IMG/VR virus record: IMGVR_UViG_3300036790_000814
Coordinates: 1-62,252 of that record
DNA: 62,252 nt
Strand: one strand, 5' to 3'
Origin: a virus
Part shown: positions 7,775 through 16,327 of the stretch, in pieces
Layout of the letters: each line of letters begins with the position of its first letter
How positions within the stretch are numbered: the stretch's first letter is position 1
Notes under the pieces: generated by a model
What the model was told of the DNA's origin: nothing
The model's database searches: none
The model's input: the letters and a program-made list of their open reading frames with translations, nothing else
Made by a program: the position numbers and the translations under genes

Positions 7775-8287
7775 ATGCGTCTGGCTAAAGCTAAGCGTAT
7801 CCCGCCAAAATTCCACAGCCGCCAGCACGGCCTCATGACGGCGCAGCTTGTCGGCTGGTATCACGCAACCGACAAGACGCGCGCGGACCGGTTTTTCACC
7901 GAGGAATGGGACAACGAAGATCTCTTCCAGATCAACCTGCTCGAAACACTCTATGCCGTCATGGACAGGGATTTCGAGTGCATTCACTACCCGGCCTCCG
8001 GGCTACGGTCCAAGCGTACAGCCGCATGGATGAAACGCATCGGGGCGAGGGCAGGAGTCTTCGACCTCTGGTGCGGATGGAAAGGCGCCGGCGAAGGCTG
8101 GCTTGAACTAAAGGCCAACGACAACAAGCTCACGCCGGCGCAAAGGGAATTTGAGGCGTGGCTTGATGCCACCAACCAATTCGGCGGCATTGTTCGCTCG
8201 ATCAGCGCCGCGCTCTATCACTTGCATAAATGGGGTGCGCCGCTGCTGCCCGTATTCATACCGCTTGCTGAGGTGGGGAAGCCATGA
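7775..8287 (+). CDS. VRR-NUC nuclease domain protein (170 aa)
   Basis: The C-terminal half has the VRR-NUC (PD-(D/E)XK) pattern: GVFDLWCGW with the first metal-binding Asp (about residue 101), WLELKAND with the E-x-K pair (about 115-121), then TPAQREFEAWL, also typical of the family. Phage copies are thought to act on branched or recombination DNA. The MRLAKAKR start (7775) is preferred to the upstream in-frame ATG (7736), which would overlap the previous gene. Confidence 0.75.
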   Translation: MRLAKAKRIPPKFHSRQHGLMTAQLVGWYHATDKTRADRFFTEEWDNEDLFQINLLETLYAVMDRDFECIHYPASGLRSKRTAAWMKRIGARAGVFDLWCGWKGAGEGWLELKANDNKLTPAQREFEAWLDATNQFGGIVRSISAALYHLHKWGAPLLPVFIPLAEVGKP

Positions 8288-8469
8288 ACCCCCACGTCAA
8301 AGCTATCGCACGGAAGATGTGCGAGCTGCACCAGGTCAATCCCGACGCGCGCATTCAGTGCAATAGCTGCGGTGAACCAGCGACGATCGGCAATGCATAC
8401 GAGCGGGCGGTTTGCGATGTCCTCGATGCCGCCGAGCGTCTCGGGCTGCAGTTGGTGAGGCCGGTATGA
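8284..8469 (+). CDS. Small hypothetical protein (61 aa)
   Basis: ATGA overlap with the nuclease gene. It has a CNSCGEPAT motif with two Cys, then a helical C-terminus. Unknown function. Confidence 0.55.
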   Translation: MNPHVKAIARKMCELHQVNPDARIQCNSCGEPATIGNAYERAVCDVLDAAERLGLQLVRPV

Positions 8470-8729
8470 GCGGTGCTGACGCACTCCCGCAGATTGCGGC
8501 TTCGGATCCGCCACTGGACTGCGAAGTCCTTATATTCGCCCCGGAGCTGTCGAAAGACAGATGGCTCCGGGCTGTGCGCAGCATGCGGCGCGGATGCGCG
8601 ACCGCACGTTACAAGGTGTTCGGGATCAAGGGTTATGGCCTCAGTTCTAAGTGGAATTGGCTTTATCGCGATTTCCAGCCTCAGGCATGGAAGCCAGCAA
8701 GCGAGGTGGATAATGCAAGAAGTCTTTGA
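8466..8729 (+). CDS. Hypothetical protein (87 aa)
   Basis: The ATG at 8466 forms an ATGA overlap with the preceding stop. The C-terminal part is Trp- and Tyr-rich. Not recognised. Confidence 0.55.
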   Translation: MSGADALPQIAASDPPLDCEVLIFAPELSKDRWLRAVRSMRRGCATARYKVFGIKGYGLSSKWNWLYRDFQPQAWKPASEVDNARSL

Positions 8730-8922
8730 CGCCATTCATGGGCTTGCGATCTGCGGCGTGATGCTTCTGATCTACCTGCTTCCGTTTCTGATCGCCAAGG
8801 GTCGTCGTCTCTCGAATCGTTGGTCGATCTTCCTCATCAACCTCTTCTTTGGCTGGACGCTGATTGGTTGGGTGGCATGCCTGAGCTGGGCGGTGTCAGG
8901 AACCGCCAAGGTGGAAGCATGA
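8713..8922 (+). CDS. imm: Superinfection-immunity membrane protein (Imm-like, 69 aa)
   Basis: Two hydrophobic helices: residues 10-28 (AICGVMLLIYLLPFLIA) and 42-62 (SIFLINLFFGWTLIGWVAC). They are joined by a short basic loop, KGRRLSNRW. The NLFFGWTLIGW block is the hallmark of the Imm_superinfect family, whose T4 founder sits in the inner membrane and blocks DNA entry of related phages. Length and layout fit. It belongs to the plus early operon (overlap of 17 bp upstream and ATGA downstream), so it could be expressed early after infection. Confidence 0.75.
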   Translation: MQEVFDAIHGLAICGVMLLIYLLPFLIAKGRRLSNRWSIFLINLFFGWTLIGWVACLSWAVSGTAKVEA

Positions 8923-9119
8923 GCGTCACCCTGACCGACGCGCAGTACGGAAGCTTCTATCGCGCGGTGATGACCGTGGCGAACGGATACCGCTGGCGCG
9001 ACGGGAAATGCAGCACCCGCATAAGCCGGACGGAGTCGGTTGATATCTGTCGCCGAGCCGCGACTGACCTCGAACTGGACTGGCAGAAGTTCAAACTGGA
9101 AGAAGGGGATAAATGCTGA
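8919..9119 (+). CDS. Small hypothetical protein (66 aa)
   Basis: ATGA overlap with the immunity gene; helical, charged, ends EEGDKC. Unknown. Confidence 0.55.
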   Translation: MSVTLTDAQYGSFYRAVMTVANGYRWRDGKCSTRISRTESVDICRRAATDLELDWQKFKLEEGDKC

Positions 9120-9934
9120 GACCGATCAAACCTATCCTCCTCATTGGCCTGAAACCACGGGAAATTACATCGACGCCTCCGCGCTTCGACTGGGCCGATC
9201 CCAAAACTCTTCTTGTCGAGGACGAATATCAGCGCGACCTGACGAAACGCTCGATCACGCTCATCCGCAAGATCGCGGAGCATTTCGACTGGCTGCATAT
9301 CAAGCCGCCGGTCTGCGCGCGGGGAAGCGGTGGCAAACTCTGCGTGATCGACGGGCAGCACACGGCCATTGCGGCGGCCAGCCGAAATATAGCAAAGATT
9401 CCGGTGATGATCGTCGAAGCGCCGGAGATGAAACGCCGCGCCAAAGCCTTCGTCGCGCATAACACCGACCGGCTCCAGGTCACCCCCCTCCAGTTGTTCG
9501 CCTCGCGCCTGGCCAGCGGCGACGAGGGAGCCATTGCTGCCCAGAAGGCCGCCAAGGCGGCTGGCGTCCGGCTATGCCGCGTCCAGCCCGCGAACGGGCT
9601 GTGGGAGGTCGGCGACACGATGGCCGTGGGCGCCGTCGAGCGGCTGGCGGCGCGGTACGGGGAGGAAAGGGCGGCACGGGCGCTCAAGACCCTTGTGGCG
9701 GCCAAGCGCTCGCCTGTTGTCGTGCATGAGGTTCTCGCCACGGCTGCGCTGCTCTTTGACCCGAAGTTCGGATGGCAGCATTCGACGTTCGACCTGGTGA
9801 CCACCATCCGCAGTAAGTCGATCGACGCCTGGCGCCGGCAAGTCCTGACCCAGATCAAGGCCGGAAACAGGATGGCGCTGTGGAAGGGTATCGCGGAGGC
9901 TTGGGTGCGCGCTGGAAACCGAAGCTCAACATGA
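9113..9934 (+). CDS. ParB/Srx-fold protein (273 aa)
   Basis: Residues 28-110 match a ParB/sulfiredoxin N-terminal domain: VEDEYQRDLTKRSI, then LCVIDGQHTAIAAASR (the DGQH box), then a hydrophobic strand. The ParB fold binds and in several relatives hydrolyses nucleotides. The C-terminal 150 residues are helical and unassigned. It is the largest gene of the early operon and precedes a DNA-binding gene; a regulatory or DNA-processing role is likely, partitioning less so because there is no ParA. Confidence 0.65.
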   Translation: MLRPIKPILLIGLKPREITSTPPRFDWADPKTLLVEDEYQRDLTKRSITLIRKIAEHFDWLHIKPPVCARGSGGKLCVIDGQHTAIAAASRNIAKIPVMIVEAPEMKRRAKAFVAHNTDRLQVTPLQLFASRLASGDEGAIAAQKAAKAAGVRLCRVQPANGLWEVGDTMAVGAVERLAARYGEERAARALKTLVAAKRSPVVVHEVLATAALLFDPKFGWQHSTFDLVTTIRSKSIDAWRRQVLTQIKAGNRMALWKGIAEAWVRAGNRSST

Positions 9935-10305
9935 TAGATTGGGAATCACGCGCCAAGCTGCTTGATGCCGAGAACGAAACACTCCGCGATGAAATCCGGC
10001 TTCTCCGCAAGGCGCTGATGGGCGCGGATGAACCGCCGCCGTTCTTTGGCCTCACGGGCAGCGAGGCCATAATGTTTGGCATCCTGATGAACACGCGCGC
10101 GCCACGGCCGGAAGCGTTCCTTACCGCGCTCTACAGCACCAACCCCGACGATCCGCCCGACGAAAAGATACTGGACGTCTGGATATGCAAGATGCGCAAA
10201 AAGCTGACGCCTTTCGGCATCGAGATCAAAACCCATTGGGGCGAATGCTGGGAGATACCGGAAGCCAGCAAGGCGATTGCGCGCGACCTGATGGCGGCGA
10301 CATGA
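9931..10305 (+). CDS. Winged-helix DNA-binding protein (124 aa)
   Basis: A short coiled coil (residues 5-30) is followed by a segment resembling the OmpR/CtrA effector domain: ILMNTRAPRPEAFLTALY, then DEKILDVWICKMRKKL, then a wing ending WGECWEI. It lacks a receiver domain. Candidate phage transcription regulator. ATGA overlap with the ParB-fold gene. Confidence 0.6.
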   Translation: MIDWESRAKLLDAENETLRDEIRLLRKALMGADEPPPFFGLTGSEAIMFGILMNTRAPRPEAFLTALYSTNPDDPPDEKILDVWICKMRKKLTPFGIEIKTHWGECWEIPEASKAIARDLMAAT

Positions 10306-10350
10306 GCGTACTGTCAACCTCTCCGCGCCGACACCCGAACCGGACTCCTC

Positions 10351-10455
10351 GTGTGGCTCAGGGAATTGAAACTGAAGCTCAAGGCCGGAGAAGCACCCGC
10401 CGTCTATACCGAGATATGCCAGGCAATCCTTGAGCTTGAGGCGCAGAATGACTGA
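10351..10455 (+). CDS. Very short ORF (34 aa, GTG start)
   Basis: Reads VWLRELKLKLKAGEAPAVYT and on to IL-ELEAQND. The stop overlaps the next start (ATGACTGA, 10448-10455), as for genuine operon members. The frame stays open upstream to 10306 without a better start. A competing 43-aa frame from the ATG at 10302 overlaps the preceding gene as ATGA but has a less protein-like composition. Confidence 0.4.
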   Translation: MWLRELKLKLKAGEAPAVYTEICQAILELEAQND

Positions 10456-10900
10456 GGCCATTGATTTCATCGCCGCCTTTGACCAGGCTATCGCAAAGGT
10501 CTGGGGAGAGCATCTGGCGCGTCCATGGCCCCATCCGAACGACAAGCTGACCGCTGATCGCTGGCTAGCTGCTGGCGCCACGGTGGAGCTGTGCAGCGCC
10601 GTCTTCCTTCGCATCATGGAGACGCGGAAGGATCGTCGGTTGTCGATCCCCTCTACCCTGTCCTACTTCGACAATCCAATCCGGGACGCGATCGCCAAGG
10701 GGGAGCATGAGGCGACGGACCTGCATCCCCAGGATTCGCTCTGGAAGGCCCGGCTGGCGGCTTGGGCGAGGGGAGGGCGCTGGATACCGGATCAGTGGGG
10801 TCCCAACCCTACGGAAGCCGGGTGCCGCGTTCCTCGGCGCGTCTTGAACGCCCTCGGCGATCGTCAGGCATCCTCCGCCAATTGTGGGTCAACGAGCTGA
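10448..10900 (+). CDS. Hypothetical phage protein (150 aa)
   Basis: Last gene of the plus early operon, with an acidic and helical N-terminus and a Trp/Pro-rich segment near residue 120. Its last 37 bases overlap the convergent gene 10864-12753. The final residues could therefore have been replaced when the accessory block was inserted; this is inference. Confidence 0.6.
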   Translation: MTEAIDFIAAFDQAIAKVWGEHLARPWPHPNDKLTADRWLAAGATVELCSAVFLRIMETRKDRRLSIPSTLSYFDNPIRDAIAKGEHEATDLHPQDSLWKARLAAWARGGRWIPDQWGPNPTEAGCRVPRRVLNALGDRQASSANCGSTS

Positions 10901-12753
10901 TCCCAGTCCTGCAGAATGAACAGGCAGCACAGGTGGAACATAAACCAGTTGGCATAGTACACAACATCGCTAAAGCATCCGCCGGCGCCGATTTGACCGT
11001 GCGCAAGCTCGTGTCTTACCTCCGGGCCAGGCTTCGCGTTGAATAACAGGTCGATCTCGAACACGACGCGCGGGGTCAGGATTTGATCTAGCTGCGCCCG
11101 AAAAGTCGTTAACAACGGACCGAGCGCCAAATCTTCTTCAGTGCCGTCGTCACGTCGCTTGGACGGATCATGACCATTGATCCTCAACACATGCCGCAGA
11201 CAAGGTTCGATCTGCGGAATGAGAAGATGGGTCGCCGACATCATGTCACCTTGAAATAGCCGGGTGAATCCCAGTGCGACGATCGGCTTCTGGCTCTCTG
11301 GTATGAGGACGGACATGCCAACGATCGCGTTGAAGTGGCGCTCGGCAATCCCGTATTTTGTCTGAATCGCCAATCGGGCCGGATTCACAAAACCACGGAC
11401 GAGCCGAGCGCGACGCGGCCCCTCGACCTGGTCGTAGATCCGTCGAAACCAAGCCTCTTCCGGCTCGCCGGATGCTGGCGCTCCCGCGCTTCTTGATTCC
11501 GTCCTACCCTCTCCATCCAAATGTCCTACCGAGATCATCGACATAAACGGCGTCTCTGTGCGTGTCGTCAGTGCCTCCTCGCGCATCTTTTCTGGGTCCG
11601 GTGAACGTCCCAGGATCGCAAACTGCTTGAGCGCGGCTGAAAGCTCCAATGTCGAGAACTGTTCGGCGATCTTCTCCGGCACACCGTCTAGGTGAAGATC
11701 GGTGGGGAACGACCTCATCTGCTTCGATTGCGCCTTCTGCAGCCGGCGCAGTTCGATCTCAAGGTCGTATTCCAGCTTTTCTTCGCCTTCAATGTGGCGG
11801 AGCTGCTGCAGGGCATCCATGACCCAGCCGGCTTCAGCACCTGCTGAGCCTTTGACCTCCTCACGCATAGCGAGGGTTTGGTGGACAGCCGCCTTCAGGC
11901 ACCGCTGGCGCCCATCCCTGTCGTTCGAATTATGATACAGCCGTGCTGCTAGGTCCCAGGCTCGTTTCACCGCCATTGGATAGGTTCCGTGTGGGATTGT
12001 ACCAGCCAACGCCTCCAGCTCCTGCGCTGCTGCGGCTGGCTGCCGCAGGCCGTAGTCCAAACCCAGATCGATGATACTGACGAATGTCCAGATGTCCTTG
12101 GCATCGCGCGCAGCCGTGTGCATCGCCTCGAATATCTGAGCCACCTTGAGTGGTCGTTTGTTGCGGGCCGTGCTGTCCTTGGCGACCTGCATGGCGCGAT
12201 GAAGGAAAGTGATCGCCTCTTGTACTTCTGCGCGTCCGTGAGACGTTTTGAGGCTACCATCAAGCAGCCCTATCACAATGTCGCAATAGGCATCGACTGC
12301 AAAGGTGGCGGATCGACCGTCCTTGCGATTGTTAGACCATGCGATATCGGCCAGCCGCGCCCGCAGTCCCGGGTTCTCGACCTTACCGGCGATCGTCGAA
12401 ATGGCAACCGTCTGTTCACCTCGAAAATCCTCGGGGATGGCGGATCGACCAGTCTCGAACGTCATCATAGGGCCCCAGGGACTTCCACGATCGGACGGCT
12501 GAAGCACTATGCCGCAGAGTGCCGCAAGCAAACGGTACACAACCTGAGCGGGTTCGGTCTTGGCTTCCAGTGCAGCGGCAAACGCCCTCTGGTAGGGCGT
12601 GAACATCTCATGGGGATCGGCAAGTCGCAGTTCGCGGATCGGCGCCTCGATATCGACGGCTTCTAGGTCGTCCGGCGTGGCGATCGCCCGTAATTCGGGC
12701 ACCGGAGGAACTACGTCCTCGGGAGTGGGGTCGTCGGTCGCTGTTTCTGACAT
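10864..12753 (-). CDS. DUF4209-like protein with C-terminal HEPN motif (629 aa)
   Basis: Long, mostly helical protein. Near the C-terminus it has RHELAHG (R-x4-H, the HEPN RNase motif) followed by a Tyr/Asn/Trp and FMFHLCC region, which fits the DUF4209 family as I remember it. HEPN proteins often cut RNA in phage defence or toxin systems. The ATG at 12753 is preferred to the TTG at 12786. It stands alone on the minus strand between the early operon and other accessory genes. Confidence 0.55.
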   Translation of the reverse strand: MSETATDDPTPEDVVPPVPELRAIATPDDLEAVDIEAPIRELRLADPHEMFTPYQRAFAAALEAKTEPAQVVYRLLAALCGIVLQPSDRGSPWGPMMTFETGRSAIPEDFRGEQTVAISTIAGKVENPGLRARLADIAWSNNRKDGRSATFAVDAYCDIVIGLLDGSLKTSHGRAEVQEAITFLHRAMQVAKDSTARNKRPLKVAQIFEAMHTAARDAKDIWTFVSIIDLGLDYGLRQPAAAAQELEALAGTIPHGTYPMAVKRAWDLAARLYHNSNDRDGRQRCLKAAVHQTLAMREEVKGSAGAEAGWVMDALQQLRHIEGEEKLEYDLEIELRRLQKAQSKQMRSFPTDLHLDGVPEKIAEQFSTLELSAALKQFAILGRSPDPEKMREEALTTRTETPFMSMISVGHLDGEGRTESRSAGAPASGEPEEAWFRRIYDQVEGPRRARLVRGFVNPARLAIQTKYGIAERHFNAIVGMSVLIPESQKPIVALGFTRLFQGDMMSATHLLIPQIEPCLRHVLRINGHDPSKRRDDGTEEDLALGPLLTTFRAQLDQILTPRVVFEIDLLFNAKPGPEVRHELAHGQIGAGGCFSDVVYYANWFMFHLCCLFILQDWDQLVDPQLAEDA

Positions 12754-13332
12754 GGTGGCCCTACCGACTCGCGCATCGAGTCTCAAAATGGGGCGCGGCT
12801 TATGGTCCAGGCCGAGCGATTCGTCAATCTCGATTGTTCGGCCGCATTAACCAGAAGCAGGATGCAATGATGCTCTTGTACCGAGCGCGTAAGCGATGTA
12901 TAAAGAAAACCCCCGGATGTGCCGGGGGCTATTGCTTACCAGAGTTAGCCGCTCTGTAAGCGCGGGCAAACAATCTGTAGTTGCTGCCATTGGCATTTAT
13001 GCCTCAATGCACAACGCCCCGTCAAGGAATTAGGCGCAGACTGGCAACGGTTCTTGGGTCAACCGTCTTACGTTGCCTGAATGCCCACAAGAACGCGCAA
13101 CGGGCGATGGTAGGGATCGAGAAGGCATATTCCAGCGTAGGGCCGAGCATCCGGTCAAAAGTGCCATAGCCCGCCGCAGTTGCTTGCTGGCTGGTGGCCT
13201 AAGCGAAGGGTGGCTCCGTGGGGGCATGCTTTTCCCGGTCAGAGATCAACCTTGCTCATAAGCGAGGCAGGGGGATCTTTGGCCATCACTCAGGGCTCAC
13301 CATGGGATCATAACCAAGAGTCGGGAGAATTG
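12754..13332. other. 579-bp gap with a hairpin and no clear gene
   Basis: No convincing gene. It holds the terminator-like hairpin at 12910-12928 and a stretch (about 13030-13230) with several short frames on the minus strand that look like worn-down coding sequence. Remnant of an earlier insertion is a guess. Confidence 0.4.
12900..12929 (-). terminator. Rho-independent terminator, minus strand
   Basis: Stem CCCCCGG/CCGGGGG with loop ATGTG (12910-12928). Read on the minus strand it is followed by TTTTCTTTATA, a good U-tract. No intact minus gene ends just before it. Confidence 0.65.
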
Positions 13333-13704
13333 ATGCAGTTGCGGTTTTCACGCGGTGTCAGAAAGAGAACCAGACGACTGCGCAAGGGCAAATGCAAACG
13401 ATGGTGTCTCGTTTATGTGCTGAAAACGTCAGCCGAGCACGACCCGGTCTATGTCGGTCAAACGCGTTGCCTGCCAGAAGTCAGGCTCGAATATCACATT
13501 CAAACCGTGATCGATCGCATGAACAGGCATGAGCGCTTATCGCCCGTTCAGCGATGGCTCGCCAACCTGCTAGGGACTGGCCGGAGGCCCGTGATCGAAG
13601 TGCTCGTCCAAAAGGGAGTGCGGGATGTCACGGAGGCAGTGTGGATAGATCGCCTCCGTCGCGAGGGAGTCAACCTTCTGAATGTCGATTCGGTCGTTCC
13701 GTAG
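13333..13704 (+). CDS. GIY-YIG-type nuclease-like protein (123 aa)
   Basis: The core LVYVLKTS then VYVGQTRCLPEVRLEYH matches the GIY-YIG layout: a first Tyr strand, then YVGQT, then an Arg with a histidine after it. A helix and a late EAVWIDRL with the acidic residue expected for metal binding follow. GGGAGA precedes the ATG at 13333. It is preceded by a basic N-terminus of about 30 residues. Role in the accessory block unknown; may be a homing or defence nuclease. Confidence 0.6.
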   Translation: MQLRFSRGVRKRTRRLRKGKCKRWCLVYVLKTSAEHDPVYVGQTRCLPEVRLEYHIQTVIDRMNRHERLSPVQRWLANLLGTGRRPVIEVLVQKGVRDVTEAVWIDRLRREGVNLLNVDSVVP

Positions 13705-13723
13705 GCCTTCGCGGAAGACGGAA

Positions 13724-14443
13724 CTATGTCCTCTCATCGGGAGATTTTGGCGGGGCTCGATAGTGCGGATGACCCTGTGTTCTTTCGCCGCTAACCCCGG
13801 CCCAAAAATGGCCTGCGTAGTGACGGAATACACCTGCCGTCTCTGCCGGGTTGTAAGCCATCCGGTTGACTAATCCCACGAGAGCTTGGATGAGGACCAA
13901 ATTATCCTGGAAAAATTCTTCGATGTCGTCGTCATCAACGTTCGGTTGTGGCACTGAGGCGAGTGCAAGGTCGTGGTGAGCAAGCCTCTTATCGCGTAGA
14001 TGCCGAATCGTCTTCAGCACGGAATGACGGGGACCTCCCTGTCCATACTTACCGACGATTCGAGCAACCTCGGCTGCTCTCTCGTCTAGAGTCGATCGTA
14101 TTGCGGCTTCTGCTCCAGTGATGCCCATGCGCGTTACACGATCCATCACAAGCATATCCATCACAGCGGGTTTGGAGATGTCGCGCCCGATTTGCTCCAT
14201 TCGGAGGTTGCCTTTCGTCGAGTTATCCCACACGCGCATAAGTGCCATGAGCATCTCGCGCCGAAGCGCTGTGCTGACCACCCGAAATGTCTGGGTTGCA
14301 TAGGACGTCCCCATGCGTGCGTGCAGCTCACCGTCGTATGCCGCGGGCTTCCACGTTTCGTGAAAGACGACCGCCAGGTCAAACTCCACTTGCGCGGCCC
14401 GCACCTGCTCCTGAAGGTCCGCCATCGTTAGGTTTGCCATCAT
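13724..14443 (-). CDS. AbiU2-like HEPN protein (239 aa)
   Basis: Helical protein with LRDKRLAHHD (R-x5-H) near residue 155, the core of AbiU2-like HEPN domains in abortive-infection proteins. The start is one of two adjacent ATGs (14443, 14440) behind an AGAGGGG site. Convergent with the GIY-YIG gene and upstream of no other gene except the methyltransferase, which reads in the same direction. A likely cargo defence gene that would protect the lysogen; function inferred. Confidence 0.6.
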   Translation of the reverse strand: MMANLTMADLQEQVRAAQVEFDLAVVFHETWKPAAYDGELHARMGTSYATQTFRVVSTALRREMLMALMRVWDNSTKGNLRMEQIGRDISKPAVMDMLVMDRVTRMGITGAEAAIRSTLDERAAEVARIVGKYGQGGPRHSVLKTIRHLRDKRLAHHDLALASVPQPNVDDDDIEEFFQDNLVLIQALVGLVNRMAYNPAETAGVFRHYAGHFWAGVSGERTQGHPHYRAPPKSPDERT

Positions 14444-14478
14444 CAAACCCCTCTCAATCCAAGCCTGATAAACCGCCT

Positions 14479-16098
14479 CTAGATCAGCTTACCCTGAACG
14501 GTCGTGTTCTCGGTTTTCGACTTCTTAAACGAAGTCGGGTCGATGAGCGGTATCGCAGGCTTCTTCCCCTCGAACAGATCCTTAATCGTGAGGATTTGTA
14601 TCTTCGGAAACTTGCCATAGCCGCTGTCGTAGAACCCGGCCTTAACCGCCTCGGTTTTCATGGGCGCGGTCGGTTCGGCGAGCGTGACAAACACGCCGAT
14701 CTTTGCCTTCTCTCTGTCGATCACATGGCCAAGGTCGCGTATCATGGGAACGCTTACATTGTCGCCGCCCTTCACGGACACGATCGCCTTCTCCGTCGTC
14801 TTGCCGTCAGGCTTGAAATAGATATGGCCGTCGATGCCGCTGTCAGCGCCCTTTTTCTTCCCCCCGTAGGGTACGGCATCAACGAGCGACACGGCCCACC
14901 ACTGGAATTGGTATTTGTCCTGAGCGGAAAGAGCCCTCGCGCCTTCGAGGTCTTTTGGTGTGCCATGCACGTCGAATGCGATGCCGGGGAACGCATCCTT
15001 AAGCCGTTTCTCAATCAGCGATATGGCGAGGTGGGTGATGTCGATACCCGTCCATTGACGGCCAAGTTTCTGCGCCGCGTGAATCGTGGTGCCACAACCG
15101 CAAAATGGATCGAGTACAACGTCGCCTTCGTTGCTGGCGGCTTGTATCAGACGCTCAAGGAGCGCCAGGGGCTTTTGTGTGGGGTAGCCAAGCCGCTCGG
15201 CTGCCAGATTGTGCATCGGCGGAATGTCACTGATGATGTCCTGCAATGGCATACCAGCTTGCTCGTCCAGATAGTTTTTCAAGCGTGGCGCGCCACCATC
15301 TTTCTTCGGCCAGTGGATACGGCCGGCCGCGTCCATTACGTCAAGCTGGGTCGGGGGATAAGCCCAATGACGGCCTTTCGCAGTTACGTCGATGCCGCGC
15401 CACACTAAGCCGGTTTCACCGTGACGAACGCCTGCCCCGGTCAGATCCGAGCGTTGCCAGCGGCGTCCATCAGGGTCAACATGCGTGTAGAAGGCGTCGA
15501 TATAGGTCTGGTCGTATGGCTGAAAGATTGGATTCCAAACGGGCGTATCCCCCTTCGCGTAATACAAGATGATATCGTGCACCGGCCCGAAACGCTTGGA
15601 GCTGCTGTGTGCGCTTGTGCGCTTCCACACGATCTCGTTCTGGAAGCTATGCGGACCAAAAACGGCATCGAGGAGGATTTTGAGGTAGTGGCTGGCGCTC
15701 GGGTCACAGTGGAGGAAGAGGCTTCCCGTCTCCTTCAACACACGATGCAATTGTAGCAAGCGTGCTGCCATCATCGTGAGATAGGCCATCATGTCGTTCT
15801 CTTTCAGGAACGCCCGCATGGCCCGCAGCATTTCGGCGGCGTCGGTGTTGCCGCTCTGGATGACCTCATCGAAGGCCCGCTCGGCGCTGTCATTCCAGTG
15901 CCAGGTATCCTCGAAGGCCTCGATCTGCGCCTGGGACTGCTCACCGGTCGGGGCGCGGAAAAGAACGTTGTAGTTGGCCTGGCTGTTGAAGGGCGGGTCG
16001 AGATAGATCAGATCCACGCTCTCATCGGCGATATCGTCGCGAAGGACTTGCAGATTGTCGCCGTAATAGAGGTGGTTTGGCACACCCGGTTTCGCCAT
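14479..16098 (-). CDS. Beta-class DNA methyltransferase fused to restriction-nuclease domain (539 aa)
   Basis: Motif IV DPPFNSQANYN comes first (about residue 35). The AdoMet-binding motif I DPFCGCGTT comes later (about 315), the order of beta-class N6-adenine/N4-cytosine enzymes. The C-terminal 150 residues look like an Mrr-type PD-(D/E)XK domain: GADSGIDGHIYF then AIVSVKGG, with Asp and Lys in place. That makes a single-chain restriction-modification enzyme plausible. Several starts are possible; the ATG at 16098 has the best-spaced ribosome site (AAGGGA), and 16125 or 16158 would add 9 or 20 residues. Confidence 0.75.
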   Translation of the reverse strand: MAKPGVPNHLYYGDNLQVLRDDIADESVDLIYLDPPFNSQANYNVLFRAPTGEQSQAQIEAFEDTWHWNDSAERAFDEVIQSGNTDAAEMLRAMRAFLKENDMMAYLTMMAARLLQLHRVLKETGSLFLHCDPSASHYLKILLDAVFGPHSFQNEIVWKRTSAHSSSKRFGPVHDIILYYAKGDTPVWNPIFQPYDQTYIDAFYTHVDPDGRRWQRSDLTGAGVRHGETGLVWRGIDVTAKGRHWAYPPTQLDVMDAAGRIHWPKKDGGAPRLKNYLDEQAGMPLQDIISDIPPMHNLAAERLGYPTQKPLALLERLIQAASNEGDVVLDPFCGCGTTIHAAQKLGRQWTGIDITHLAISLIEKRLKDAFPGIAFDVHGTPKDLEGARALSAQDKYQFQWWAVSLVDAVPYGGKKKGADSGIDGHIYFKPDGKTTEKAIVSVKGGDNVSVPMIRDLGHVIDREKAKIGVFVTLAEPTAPMKTEAVKAGFYDSGYGKFPKIQILTIKDLFEGKKPAIPLIDPTSFKKSKTENTTVQGKLI

Positions 16099-16327
16099 CG
16101 CCGTTCCCTTGTGCGCTTTGGCCATCCGAGAAGCCGCCTCCCCTGAGATTTTAGCCATATCGGCGCCCGTCGATGCGGGTGCTGCCACCCCCTTAGAGCA
16201 AGCAGCCGACAGTGCCAACCCGGCAGCGGCCTAATAGATGTCATGATTGTCCGGATTTTCGTTGTACGGGGCATAAGTTTCGTATAAATATGGAAAGGAG
16301 ATCCCCGCCTCCTGCGCCGGAACCTAC

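Noticed and set aside
13030-13227. Minus-strand frame of 65 codons before the terminator at 12910
   Set aside because: Composition is not protein-like and it has no ribosome site; noted only as possible remnant.
14287-15408. Plus-strand frame of 373 codons opposite the methyltransferase
   Set aside because: Antisense to DPFCGCGTT-bearing enzyme; no motif or ribosome site of its own.
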